A stretch of DNA of 64,000 nt from Malachius bipustulatus. Lineage: Eukaryota; Arthropoda; Insecta; Coleoptera; Melyridae. Below are positions 11,026-21,800 of this stretch, one piece after another. The notes beneath the pieces are model-generated. The model searched no databases and was not told where the DNA came from. It saw only the letters and a list, made by a program, of their open reading frames with translations. The stretch covers positions 69,064,186-69,128,185 of the forward strand of contig OU342630.1 of NCBI GenBank assembly GCA_910589415.1. Reading direction: 5' to 3'. Every line of letters begins with the position of its first letter. Position 1 is the stretch's first letter. The translations under genes were made by a program, and so were the position numbers.

Positions 11026-12020
11026 AAACGGTAATGCTATTTTAAACATACGAGGGTGGTTTGATAAATAACTTGGTTCGTATACTAGTAGATGGCGCTA
11101 ACGTCATCTGTTCGACTTTGGGTAAACGTTCGACTTTGGGTAAATGAGTTCAAGCGTGGAAGAACAAGCATCATGGATGCAACATGTCTTGGAGCTCCAA
11201 AATCAGTTGTGACACCCGAAATCATCGATAAAGTTCATGATCTGGTTTTAGCTAACAGAAGAATAAAAGTGCGCGAGTTAGCAAATGCGACAAGCATCTC
11301 AACTGAGCGAGTTTACTTTATTTTGCACATGAAAAAATTATGCGCAAGATGGGTGCCGCGTCTACTCACTCCTGAGCAAAAGCAAATTCGCATGCAAACA
11401 TCTGCTGACAATTTGCAATTGTTTAAGGAGAATCCAACGGAGTTTTTGCGTCGTTTTGTGACAATGAACGAAACATGGGTACATCATTATATTCCGGAAA
11501 CAAAACAGCAGTCAAGACTAAATGGATTGCACATGGCGAAACGGCCCCGAAGAAGGCCAAATGCGTTCCGGCCGCTGGAAAGGTGATGGCGTCGGTATTT
11601 TGGAATGCAAAAGGTATTCTCCTAATTGATTACCTAGAAAAGGGAAAAACCATTACCAGAGAATATTCTGCATCACTTTTGGACCAAGTAAAAGCAGCAG
11701 TAACTGAGAAACTTCCGAGAATATCCAAAAAAAAAAGGTGTTGTTCCATCATGATAACGCGCCAGTGCATTCAAGACGTGTCGCCCAGCAAAAAATGGCT
11801 GAGTTGTGATTCCAGTTGGTTCCGCATCCTGCCTATTCACCAGATTTAGCTCCCTCGGACTTTCATCTGTTCCCAAAACTCAAAACTTTCCTGGTGGGAT
11901 AAAAATTTGAGTCAACTGAAGGAGTCATAGAGGAAGTAAATGAGTATTTTGCACACCTCGAAGAAATGCATTTCCACGAAGGAACCGCGAAGCTGGAGAA
12001 GCGTTGGGGTAGTGCGTAGA

Positions 12021-12288
12021 TGGTCACAATAGCCAAGCTGCTAGAGTTTCGGTCAAACGATCTCTAAAGTGCAGCATGACTTTTCTTGGTCAGTACTTAG
12101 ATGGGTGACCAAAATTATAGTGGTAAATAAAAAAGTTCCGTGACCGATCGTGCTCCGGGAGGTACGTTAAAAAGGGGGTCCCGGCTGCTTCACAGCAGTC
12201 GTTAAGTTACGTCAGAGGCCCTTGAGGCTACTTGAAAACTTCTGACACTTGGGCTTTACCACAGCCATAAGATATTTATTTATTTATT
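12021..12288 (+). mobile_element. SINE with 5S-rRNA-derived head
   Basis: A 268-bp insertion in the mariner, flanked by an exact 11-bp duplication TAGTGCGTAGA (12010-12020 and 12289-12299). Bases 12031-12110 align along their length with the 5S rRNA gene, most clearly around CAGCAT and the GGTCAGTACTTAGATGGG block. The body after 12110 is not 5S-like. The 3' end is a short ATTT array (12272-12288). A pol III-type head, target duplication and simple tail are the hallmarks of a SINE, here of the 5S-headed class (SINE3 type) rather than tRNA-headed. A LINE partner supplying the tail is not obvious in this window. Confidence 0.85.
12088..12110 (+). promoter_or_regulatory. 5S-type internal pol III promoter (C box) of the SINE
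   Basis: GGTCAGTACTTAGATGGG followed by TGACC closely matches the C box of 5S rRNA genes, the binding region for TFIIIA. The A-box region upstream (about 12065-12080) is more diverged, so present activity is uncertain. Confidence 0.75.
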
Positions 12289-12396
12289 TAGTGCGTAGAA
12301 CTTCGAGGGGATTATGTTGAAAAATTAAGGCCATTACAAAACTCAAATTGTTTTCATTCATATTAAAACCAAGTTACTTATCAAACCACCCTCGTA

Positions 12397-14860
12397 TCAC
12401 AAAGATACCTTAACCGTTAAATAATTTTAAACGATTTCGTTAAAAAAAAGTTAACAAAATTTTGTTGATAGTGTTAAGCTCATCCGTATTTCTACATTGC
12501 ATCTACCCTTCCCTCCAATGCAGGTTAAGGGAACAAGGTTGATATTTCTGCCACGTTACCGTTCTGGCTGCACCACCATATTGCATGCATGCACCTTATG
12601 CCTGCACTATCATCTTTTGCTCGTTTCATTTGGTCTTCGCACACCCTTCATGGCAAATCATCATGCTTTCCACTTTAGGTTCGATCATCATGTCATACTA
12701 CCACCCCGTGAAACTAACTACCACATCCCGTATGGCTACTGCCGGGATAGTCACCACAGCAGATACCAGTTAAGCGTTAAGAATTTTGAAGTCCGTAAAG
12801 CGCTCGAGTCCCATTTAAACGCGTCCGGTTATTTGGTCGTTCGCCGTAGAGACATTGCTGACAAAACAAGTTGTCCAGCGGGGATTCCTTGGAGACAAAG
12901 GAATTGGGTACATCCCCAGGATCCCATTGGGCCCCGAAGTTCCCCCACCATCTAAACACAGAAAAACATTCTTTATTTATGCCTTTATTTATAGTCAGCT
13001 TTTTAGTTTTTATGCCATTTCAATTAAGATTGCAAAGTCTCTGAAATGTTTACCACGCATGAGCCAAAAGTATTCTTTTAGCGATATCTTCCAGGTATCA
13101 AAAAAAAATTCGAATATTAGAAAAACATTCAGCTCATTCGTTTTGCAATGGAATGATTTCATGTACCACCCAATCGAAAAAATCGTTACGAAAAGAAAAT
13201 GTAGTGGTTTTAAACATTTTATATTTTATTGACTGCAATATTAGTGAGTTTCGTTTCGAAGGTTAAATTCATAAAGCACAATAACGGCAGCATGAAAATT
13301 TTTTTATTGCCATATCCGTTGTGTTATTCCACAACCGAAACTGTTATTGTCGTTCGTTTTATAAAAACTTTCGTAAAATGTCGCATATTTATTTAATAGT
13401 AAAACCGTTTGGAAAGCACAACGAGAAGGCAATTTTGTTTGTAGTTTGGAAAAACACGGGAACTAGAACGGCGGCACGAACAGATTTTTACGCGGTCGGT
13501 ATCGATAATTCATATTTCGCATGTGAGATTGGCATACATTTCGTTTCGATAGCACAAGGCTGTAACATGCACCATGTTACGAGAATAATAATACCCCACT
13601 GACTGGCAATGGCTAGCGAAATTCAGATCAGGGATCGATGCTTCATAATAACAAAAAACAACTACTATAGTTCTCTTTCACTTGAACGCAGATTTCAAAC
13701 ATAACACAATATAATAATGTAGCTCTTTCCATGATAAGTATTTATGGGTAATCAACTACCCAAAAATAATATGAAACTCGGATGAAAACATCCATTGATT
13801 TTCCCAAACAAGAAATTTTATGGAAAAGCAATAGCATGAAGAAATCGTCCTACTCTCTGTTACCTGGGAATTACGAATTATGGAGTCTAAAATCTTCATC
13901 AGACCGTTTATTGATTACGTTTTGAAAGGGCAGATCCTGTTCCGCGTCAAGGAGAACCTTTTGCCCTAATGAGCCGCTTATTCCCGCAGGGAGTCTTTCT
14001 GTCTTTCAACGCGTCAGGCTGAGCCTTGTTCCCTAATTCCTACCTAACGAGGTCACCGATTCACTTTCCTGAAAGACTGAACATGCGGGTGAGCGTCGAA
14101 ATGATGAACTTAACTCCATGAATGCCATCATGAGTGGTCTAATGCTTGATAGAATAAGCAAGCAACGAGCTATAAACGTTTAGCAGACTAAAAAGAGACT
14201 TCCGACAGAAGATATAACCTTCACCCCCTAGTCCTGGACGGACAGATTATACGGTCTGGTCTAACAATCATATCTCTTTCTGAAAATGCAAATCCATTAA
14301 GCAAAGCAAAGTAATTTTTAACATAACATTAACGCAACAATAATTAATAAACTTAGGTGATATTTCATATCGGAGCTGGTGATCGGTTCCAATTAACAAG
14401 TGGCTACATCGACGAGACTTCAAAGGAAGCCCTTCGTGACGTAGGTACAGGGCAGCGAAGATGAGACAATCTCGTAGAGTTGAGGTTCAAACGGAGTTGC
14501 TGTTGAAATGGAGTCCTAATTGAAAAGCATCCAGCATGAACATCTATCTCTGTGTTCTAGATGAAGTTGCATTCCAGATGAAAATCGTGGTTGAAAAAAG
14601 GGTCGACATCTTTCTTGGGAAAAAATAATAAAAGATATATGCTCTTGGGTGGGGGATTCCCTCTCTTTGAAAAATAGTAAATAGCTATACTTCTTAAATT
14701 TGTAATGACTGAACATTTTTTATCTATTTTTGATCTATTGTTTATTAACGAAATTTACATAGATAGATGGAATGTCTAATCCTAATCAATCGTTCATTGA
14801 TGTTGTTACAGAAAAACGCAAGAGAATATCAGATGATCGTGAAGTGGCAGCGCAGGTGAC
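12397..14860. other. Unassigned interval, no supported gene
   Basis: Bases 12480-13600 have more C, G and CpG than the surroundings and contain several overlapping frames on both strands (for example 12497-12955 and 13321-13602). These begin with TTG, CTG or GTG rather than ATG, and their products look like nothing I know. It may be a decayed foreign or transposon segment. 13600-14860 shows nothing I can name. Confidence 0.4.
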
Positions 14861-14912
14861 TCTCGTCCCGCCCTCTACTGTCTGGTCAGTGTACCATGAC
14901 AAGTGACAGACG

Positions 14913-14926
14913 GCGCCCTCTGGTGG
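14913..14926 (-). promoter_or_regulatory. CTCF-type motif
   Basis: The minus strand reads CCACCAGAGGGCGC. This fits the CTCF core consensus CCASYAGRKGGCRS at every position. It lies about 400 bp upstream of the receptor's first recognised coding exon, in the only GC-rich patch nearby. Binding is inferred from sequence alone. Confidence 0.5.
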
Positions 14927-14945
14927 TGGTCGGTGCATTGCGCGA

Positions 14946-14953
14946 TGACGTCA
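14946..14953. promoter_or_regulatory. CRE palindrome TGACGTCA
   Basis: A perfect cAMP-response element lies 20 bp downstream of the CTCF-type motif and about 360 bp upstream of the receptor coding start. It may belong to the receptor promoter or 5' UTR, but an 8-base match can occur by chance. Confidence 0.35.
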
Positions 14954-15312
14954 CTACTGTCGCTTCTGCACCATCACGGACCGAAACACCAGAAAGTCGT
15001 CAATCCCAGGCGGCTCGTTAGCCGTGCGCGAGGTCTGTTTGTTGTACTTCCCCGACGATACTGCAGATGAAACTTTGCCAGCTTTACGCGACCCTTTTCT
15101 AGTTCTAAGTTCTAATAGTCTTATTCTAATTATAAGTATACTGATCTGGGAAGAATTCGACAATATGCTAGCTCAGTTTCCTTTGCAGTGCATCAAGTTT
15201 ATTCATCAATCGTTTATCTGTTCAATATTTATCTTGCAACATTTAAAGCGTGCAGGAATAAGTAGAGGTAGATGTTCACTTTAACACCAGAATTGTTGAC
15301 CATGTTACAGGT

Positions 15313-15487
15313 ATGTACCGCACCAGGGACACCTCGACTATGATAATATTGAGCGATGCTAGTACAGACGAACCGATCTCAGTGTTCACGCTGGAGTCCC
15401 TTACTGAGGCAGGAATCATCTTCATCATGGCTCTGGCCATTATCATCACCAACGTCCTCATCATCGCCACTCTTGTCAACTTCAGAG
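15313..15487 (+). CDS. GPCR exon 1: N-terminus and TM1
   Basis: Encodes a short acidic N-terminus and TM1 (about residues 30-53), ending in NFR. The donor GTTAGT follows, in phase 1. The frame is open back to a stop at 15259, and CAG at 15308-15310 could be an acceptor, so the true start is not certain. Confidence 0.8.
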
Positions 15488-18400
15488 GTTAGTTGCAACT
15501 TGGATAAATTACAGTATAGATATCTCGTCATTGCTTACCTTACCAAACAAAGTTGTAACACTCTTTCAGTTTTTTTAACAGTTTAACGATAAAAGATGAG
15601 ACGTGTGATATTACAAGTCGATTTTTCGGCACCAACAAATGGCGGCTATTGGCGAAATGGCGAAATTTATCTCTTTGGCCGGGGCATCATTTACACTTGC
15701 TCAAACCCTAATGAACAGTATCAAAAATTAAATAGTACTTAGTACCAATCATCTAACGAAATATTGATTTTAAGGACCAAATTATAATGGCTGCTCAAGT
15801 TTCGGACCTTGCGGCTTCCCGTGAAGTTTTTGAAACTCCACTATAATAAGTACTTCCTATTAGTTACGCTTGAGTAATATTTTGCCTTCATGACAGCAGA
15901 GTTCTCTATAAAAACGTCAAAGAAGCGATCTTTTTTGACCAATTCAGACCTCGGTCTGAAAAAATCGTGCTGACTCGTAAACTGACATCGGGGGAACGTA
16001 ATATAAAACATCCCCGCTTCTCTAAAGTAGACAGTTTTTCATCACCAAACCGCAAACGTAATAAAATTATGTACGCTAGAAGAAGTTGATCGCCGTCCAG
16101 GCCAACCGACGCCAGCTTTACTGCCATAGCAGGGCCCCGATCTCGGCAAAAACTCCCTTTCCAGCCTACTGGATCTGCTTCGATTCCACTACGAATGCCT
16201 CCAGTCAGTCCCAATAAGCTACCCTACAAATCCTTCGCTGACAATAAAAATGAAATTCTCTAGAATAAATATCAGTAGACGCCAGAGAGAGCGTCAAGTC
16301 TTCGTCACTTAGCTTTCACTTTCACTTACAATCAGCTTATATTGATCACGTTAACGCTCCAAACGGCTTACCAACCTTTCTGCTGAATAATAAAGAGTTA
16401 TTGACACTGAAATATTACTCTTTCGGGTTACTGTACTCACAATCACGTTAAGTAATTTACTGAAATACGCGTTCCCTTGTCGCTGTCATTACTTTGCCCC
16501 TAATTTTATTGGATCATTAAAGGAAAGTTCAAAAGTTGACAATGAAATTTAGTTCCATTTTATTATCTACAAGACTTCTCCATTAATGTATATTGATTTA
16601 TATTATCTCTATATTGTATTGATCTGAATAAATTGTGTTTCTTTCTTTATTCAAATATATATAAATATTCCGACCCCATTAGGTATTGGTCAGGATCCCT
16701 ATATGAGGCAGTTTTTTTTTAATTTTATTTAGCTATTTAATTATTTAGCAGTTAATTATTATTCTTGAAGTTTTTTGGATTTCTTTGCCTGGATTGTTTA
16801 AGTGCTCCCCCAAGCACGGAGAAATATCCGTCTACAACTGGAGAATGGGCACGATTCCCCCCCCCCCCCCCCCCAAATGATGTCCTTCCAGAACTCATAC
16901 AATTTTTATTGAAAGCTTTTTATCGAAAACACTGCTCGAGATAATAGACCGCATCAATTAAAATCAAATTCTCGTACGGTAAACGATACGAAACTCACAA
17001 ATTTGAGTCTCAAAAAAAGACATGCAAGACTGCGTGCTCCCGCGTATTTTAGCAACCTGGGTGTGGGGTATCCTGGTCACTAGATAGGGCGAGGAGGACC
17101 CCAATCGTGGTCGCCCCGATCTCCAAATTTGAAGTCTTTGGATTTTTGCATTTCGAGATAAAAATTTTATATTTGCTCAAGTTCTTGGTTTCTTCTGGGT
17201 TAATGGTAGGGAGGTGGCCACTTTCAACAACTTTCATGATATGTTGTTGCACCTATTTTATCCATTAAAGAACGCTCACCTGTCTCTAGGTTTTTTTTAA
17301 TCAGCTCTTCACAAAATTCAGCTTTCACATGCGATTTTTATGTTTAATCTGAAAACCGTACGTCAGCCGAAATAATTCAAGAGGTCATCTGTACACAGAT
17401 CACAAGAGAAGGGGTATTCCTTCCACATTCTAGTAGCTTCTATATCGTTCTAGATAAGCGCTGAGAGCGTCCCATGGTTTTCGACCAGATTCCTCAACTC
17501 GAATATGTTCTCGCTTCAAGAAAGTTCGATCATAATTATGGCAACAGAATATGGTCATGATAATTCGACTCCACTCAATCCGAAATACAGTTCTCGTTAT
17601 TTCTCGATGCAATGCAATATTCTAGTGGAAGCAGAAACCATACCTGTCCCGAAGCAGCGGAAGAAAGCGTTGCCGTTAACACACACTTGCGGCGTTCATT
17701 ATTGGTTGTTCACTATTCTGTAAATATACCCCTCTACAATAATAAAACCGACAAGCAGTAACAATTGTTCGTATTTCATTTAATTATTCCCTATAAATAT
17801 GTTTTACAGGAGCTTTCCTAACTTCATTGTTGTGCAAACATAACACCATAATTTTCTAAAATTTCTCAGGTCCATCTGAGGTGATCAACTGCTACCTCCT
17901 CTCCCTCGCAGTAGCCGATCTAATTTGCGGTCTTCTGGTAGTACCGCTCTCAGTGTACCCCGCTGCAGTATCGAAGTGGGTTTACGGAGACCTCCTGTGT
18001 CGTCTCATCGGATATCTGGAAGTGACCCTCTGGGCGGTCACCGTCTACACATTCATGTGGATCAGCGTGGACCGATACCTCGCCGTACGAAAACCTCTGC
18101 GCTACGAGACCCTGCAAACAAAAACCCGCTGTCAATGCTGGATGGCCTTCACGTGGATATCCGCCGCCATGCTCTGTTGCCCACCACTACTCGGATTCAA
18201 TAAGCCGCTCTTCGATAAAGACGTAAGACTTCACATTACAGTTTCTCTCATTTTCTAATGTCTCACGTTGCAGTCGTACATCTGCATGCTGGACTGGGGC
18301 AGCATGGCGGCCTATTCCATCACCCTTTCAATCCTGGTGCTGGGCCCGTCTTTGATAACCATCGTCTACACGTACACGTACATCTTCACCATGATGAGGC

Positions 18401-18896
18401 GCCTGCGGAGCGGTGTGCCTTTCCACGATAAAGAGTACGCGACCGCACTCTCGGAAAATCTGTCCAACCCCAGCCACGCCATGTCTTTCGCTCTCATCAT
18501 TTCCTTCTGGCTCTGCTGGACTCCATGCATCGGAGTTCGCCTCTATGAGCACGTAACGGGGGTTAAAGTGCAGATGCAGTTCCTGCACTTCGGAATTGTA
18601 TGGCTCGGCTTCCTCAACAGTTTCTGGAAAGCTGTTATTCTCATTACTATGAGTCCGCAATTCAGGCTTGCACTGAGGATATTCTGTATGAGTATTTGCT
18701 GCAGGTAATTATTATTATGTATTTTTATAAGTTAATTGATGAGATGAGTGTTAATAAATTATCTTGGTAGGTACTTTGGTGTGATCCCTTTCTAAGCCCC
18801 CCTAGATTGTACCTACATAGGTATTTTATGAATGCGATTTACAGGTACAAGGGGAGAATGCAAGCGGAACTGATAGGGATGGAGTCCGACGACTGA
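15313..18896 (+). CDS. Class A (rhodopsin-like) GPCR, orphan amine-like
   Basis: Four coding exons, 15313-15487, 17870-18222, 18274-18704 and 18845-18896, join with GT-AG sites and matching phases into 336 codons. Seven membrane segments are readable. Landmarks: LAVAD with Asp75 in TM2, Cys102 at the top of TM3 and Cys180 in loop 2 (the usual disulfide), DRY at 126-128, and CWTP at 257-260 in TM6. The residue at 3.32 (seven after Cys102) is Glu109, where true amine receptors have Asp. TM7 reads LNSFWKAV in place of NPxxY. The third inner loop is short and the tail brief. It is an integral plasma-membrane receptor, probably coupling to G proteins. I think it belongs with insect orphan amine-like or GPR21/52-like receptors, but the ligand is unknown. 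Either ATG, 15313 or 15340, could start it, and an upstream exon joining at 15311 cannot be excluded. Confidence 0.88.
15488..17869 (+). other. GPCR intron 1
   Basis: A 2.4-kb intron without a supported gene. It contains an 18-base run of C at 16857-16874. A following stretch (17050-17240) has GGTCACTAGA and CGAGATA blocks like the dispersed satellite at 7.3 and 27.8 kb. Confidence 0.7.
17870..18222 (+). CDS. GPCR exon 2: TM2 to TM4
   Basis: Begins after the acceptor TTTCTCAG. Carries NCYLLSLAVAD (TM2), the TM3 cysteine, DRYLAV and TM4, and ends at a phase 0 donor GTAAGA. Confidence 0.92.
18274..18704 (+). CDS. GPCR exon 3: loop 2 to TM7
   Basis: Follows a 51-bp intron. Encodes the loop-2 cysteine (SYICMLDW), TM5, a short inner loop, TM6 with CWTP, and TM7 with LNSFWK. 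The donor GTAATT follows in phase 2. Confidence 0.92.
18845..18896 (+). CDS. GPCR exon 4: C-terminal tail and stop
   Basis: After TTTACAG the frame gives a 16-residue tail ending MESDD and a TGA at 18894-18896. The phase fits exon 3, which completes an Arg codon across the junction. Confidence 0.8.
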
Positions 18897-21800
18897 CTAC
18901 TGAGGTTGAGGTTGCCAGGTGGATTCCCCATAACCGGGCTGGCCATGCGGGACTTTGAGTTCCTTTTGGGCAAGATCAGGCGATGCTGGTGTAGGTTTTC
19001 CATTCAGGGAGGCCGCAACTGACAGGGTACCTACAAGTTGCTTGTTGACAGTGAAAGACGTTAGTCCTCAGTGACCGCTGCTACTGATTGTTATTCTTAT
19101 ACATACACTATTACAGGTAGGTCACTCTTCAGATTCGTTGTGCGTAGATGATTATGTTAGGAGTTATTATCATAATGTGCGGGACACCAATTTTTATATT
19201 TCAGTGGATAGACGGATGGTAGAAAATCGAATAATTTACGGCGTTCAGTTCCAAATCAAGTTATATATTCTTTGAAGAGTGGCCTATCCTATACTAACAT
19301 ACTTGTAATTAATATTGTACAAAGTTCTATTATTATATTTTATAACTTAAAGTCAATTAAATTGTAAAATAGGTTTGAAACTTTAAAATGTATTATCTGT
19401 ATTCTAATACGTTTGTAATTTGAAGCTTTTTTTAAAAAGCTGTATAGCCTAATATTCAAGCTATCCAATGCTTTTGTAAAATACATAATTATACTAATAA
19501 CGTTATGATGAAACACCAAATCCATGTTAAATGTTAAACTTACTATTGTTCATGTTGTATCGTTTTTGGTGTTTAAATGTTTCAAACTAATTTGTAGAAT
19601 CGACTTTTAAAAATAAGTTAAATTTCTCTTTTCTAAGGTTTAGATACTAATTTCACAAAATTTCACTTGAAAATACGGGTATGTTCTAGGTGCGTGTAGG
19701 AAATTCATTGACACATCCCTTAGTTTGATTAATAATCAAATAATTCCTGTAAAAATATATCCGCCACAATATTTTTCAAGTTTTCAAAAAATTGCCAAGG
19801 TGGCTAAGGAACTTGATGCGGACACATTTAATTAAACATAATTAAAAGTTATTTCTTATTAATTACATTTTATTAATCACCAGTAGCATACATTTACATT
19901 TAAGACACATTTGCGCAATGAATATAAAAATACACCACACAGGATATCCTAAAAATTAAAAGGTAATATGTTCTGAAGGCACTGGAATAAAAATCTACCA
20001 AAGATGTGACAAAATATGATGCACTTTCGACTCTTTGCCTCGTTATATTAAATACATGAGTTCTTACTTACGTCTTTTTTTGCTCTCCTATAAGTTGTTC
20101 CTCGTCTTGAACCGGTAGGTACACTATACACCAGAAATTTTTCACTATAGTAGTAACGTCAAGTAAAAATCAAATATGGAATAAGAAATAAAGCCTGGAA
20201 AGTATCTTCCCTTAAGGAGATACCGCTGTTCATGATTCCTTTGACAAGTTTGACGATTTCCGACGTCTTCGATTTAAAATTTATACAAAAGTTTCATAAA
20301 TTGATCAGGAAATTTTATGGTATGCAAGCTTAATTCACTATTATATCAGTTGAGCTTAATAAAATCAGTCGAAGATAACTGTGACTATAACTTTGACGTA
20401 AATCCCTAACGATATCTTCATGAAACTGCTGAGGAAAAGCTAACCACCAATATTCTCAGCGCTCATCGACGCAATTTATCATTTTTTTAAAATGTCAACT
20501 ATTCGTGGGTACATTGCATTCATCTACAATTTTGTAGGTAGGTGAATTTTATTATCAATTTCCTAGAAGACAAAAGACAACTGGTGCTGTGCAGTGCAAT
20601 GGATCTGAACATATCAAGACTGTAAAAAAATCCTGCGAGGTTCGATTTTGGAATCCTTGTTGTTCGTACACAAAGGAACTAGATTCACCTCTATCTAGGC
20701 TACTATTAGTCTAATTAATATAATCACATGCAATTAAAACAATCTTTAGTCTTCTCAACATTTTCAATCTGATGGTCTGTTGTTTCAAATCAGAAAAAAG
20801 TGTTTTGAGGTAATTGGCAGAGATACGTGTTGTTTCTTAGCTAGCGCTAAGAGATCTCTATTTAGTCCAGCGAGATGAAGAATATTACCAGATAATGTCT
20901 TTAATGCTTCAACCATTGAAGAGCTTTTTAAACTAACTGCGGGAGATTTTGCTTTGCTTGACGTCAAGTTTAGTGAACTTGAAGATGAGATAAATAAAAG
21001 AGATTGGTATAGTTTCGTTGAATAGTTCATGTACTTACTGCAACAAGGCTACCCTCTATCACTTTTATCTGAATATTTTTGAGAGAGCCTTAGTAGAACT
21101 TTCTGGAAGAACTATTTACCGCAAAAATTTCGATGTTCAAAACAATGGGGTGTAAATGGATCTAGAGCAAAAATATTAATATCAGGAATAAAATAACTAA
21201 AATTACTGTTCTAGAGCATTTGAAATCATAGAACCTTCTTGAGGATGAATCTCAGAAATGCTCGAGATGTACCTGCAGACGTTCGCGGCGTGTACCTACC
21301 AGAAATGTACCTAAGCAGAAAAGTAAGAGAGAATTTATTATCGGAGTAGAAAAACAACCATTTCATATGTTCGACCTGTGCTCAAAGAATAGATTAATTC
21401 TGGCAAAAATGGAAAATTGAGCATTTGAAAACGACTAGAGAATATAAGAAATCGGTGGGAGGAAGGATGCAGGAGGAAGAAGCAATTTCTCTACTTGTTC
21501 CGGAAATATAAATAAACATAATCTAAATTTATCAAGCAGCTTAAATTGATTGGTGATCATCTTCAATGTGCTGTGGTGAGCACAAGACAGCAAAAGATAT
21601 AAGTTAAGTTTGGTTGAAACAAAAAAAATCATTACTTGACCATATCTATCTAAATCGAGATAAAACATGCAAAGAAATATATAACAAGTATAAATAATAA
21701 TTATAACAACACGCTGTTAACCGGTAAACTGATATCGTGTTGATTCTTTCATATTATTATGTACACACGCACACCAAATCTGAAATTAACATCCAAGGGG

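Larger units (their letters stand above)
11092..12330 (+). pseudogene. Mariner transposase pseudogene (DD34D family)
   Basis: The remnant matches mariner transposase from the FKRGRTS linker through WVPRLLT, ETWVHHY, the HHDNAPVH block and YSPDLAPSDFHLFP, to a C-terminal CVELRGDYVEK. Breaks: the N-terminal DNA-binding part is missing, and an 18-bp tandem duplication lies at 11110-11145. There are frame changes near 11512, at the poly-A run near 11730-11740, and near 11810, and an in-frame stop near 11899. A SINE sits before the last dozen codons. The first catalytic Asp is replaced by Asn (codon 11467-11469); the second and third Asp remain readable in shifted frames. It cannot encode active enzyme. 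Confidence 0.92.
11051..12394 (+). mobile_element. Dead mariner transposon with 28-bp TIRs
   Basis: Terminal inverted repeats start CGAGGGTGGTTTGATAA and run 28 bp with a single mismatch between ends. TA dinucleotides flank the element at 11049-11050 and 12395-12396, as Tc1/mariner insertion requires. The body holds a broken transposase and a SINE insertion. Without the SINE and its target copy the element is about 1065 bp. That is roughly 200 bp short of a usual mariner, matching the loss of the N-terminal helix-turn-helix region. Confidence 0.93.
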
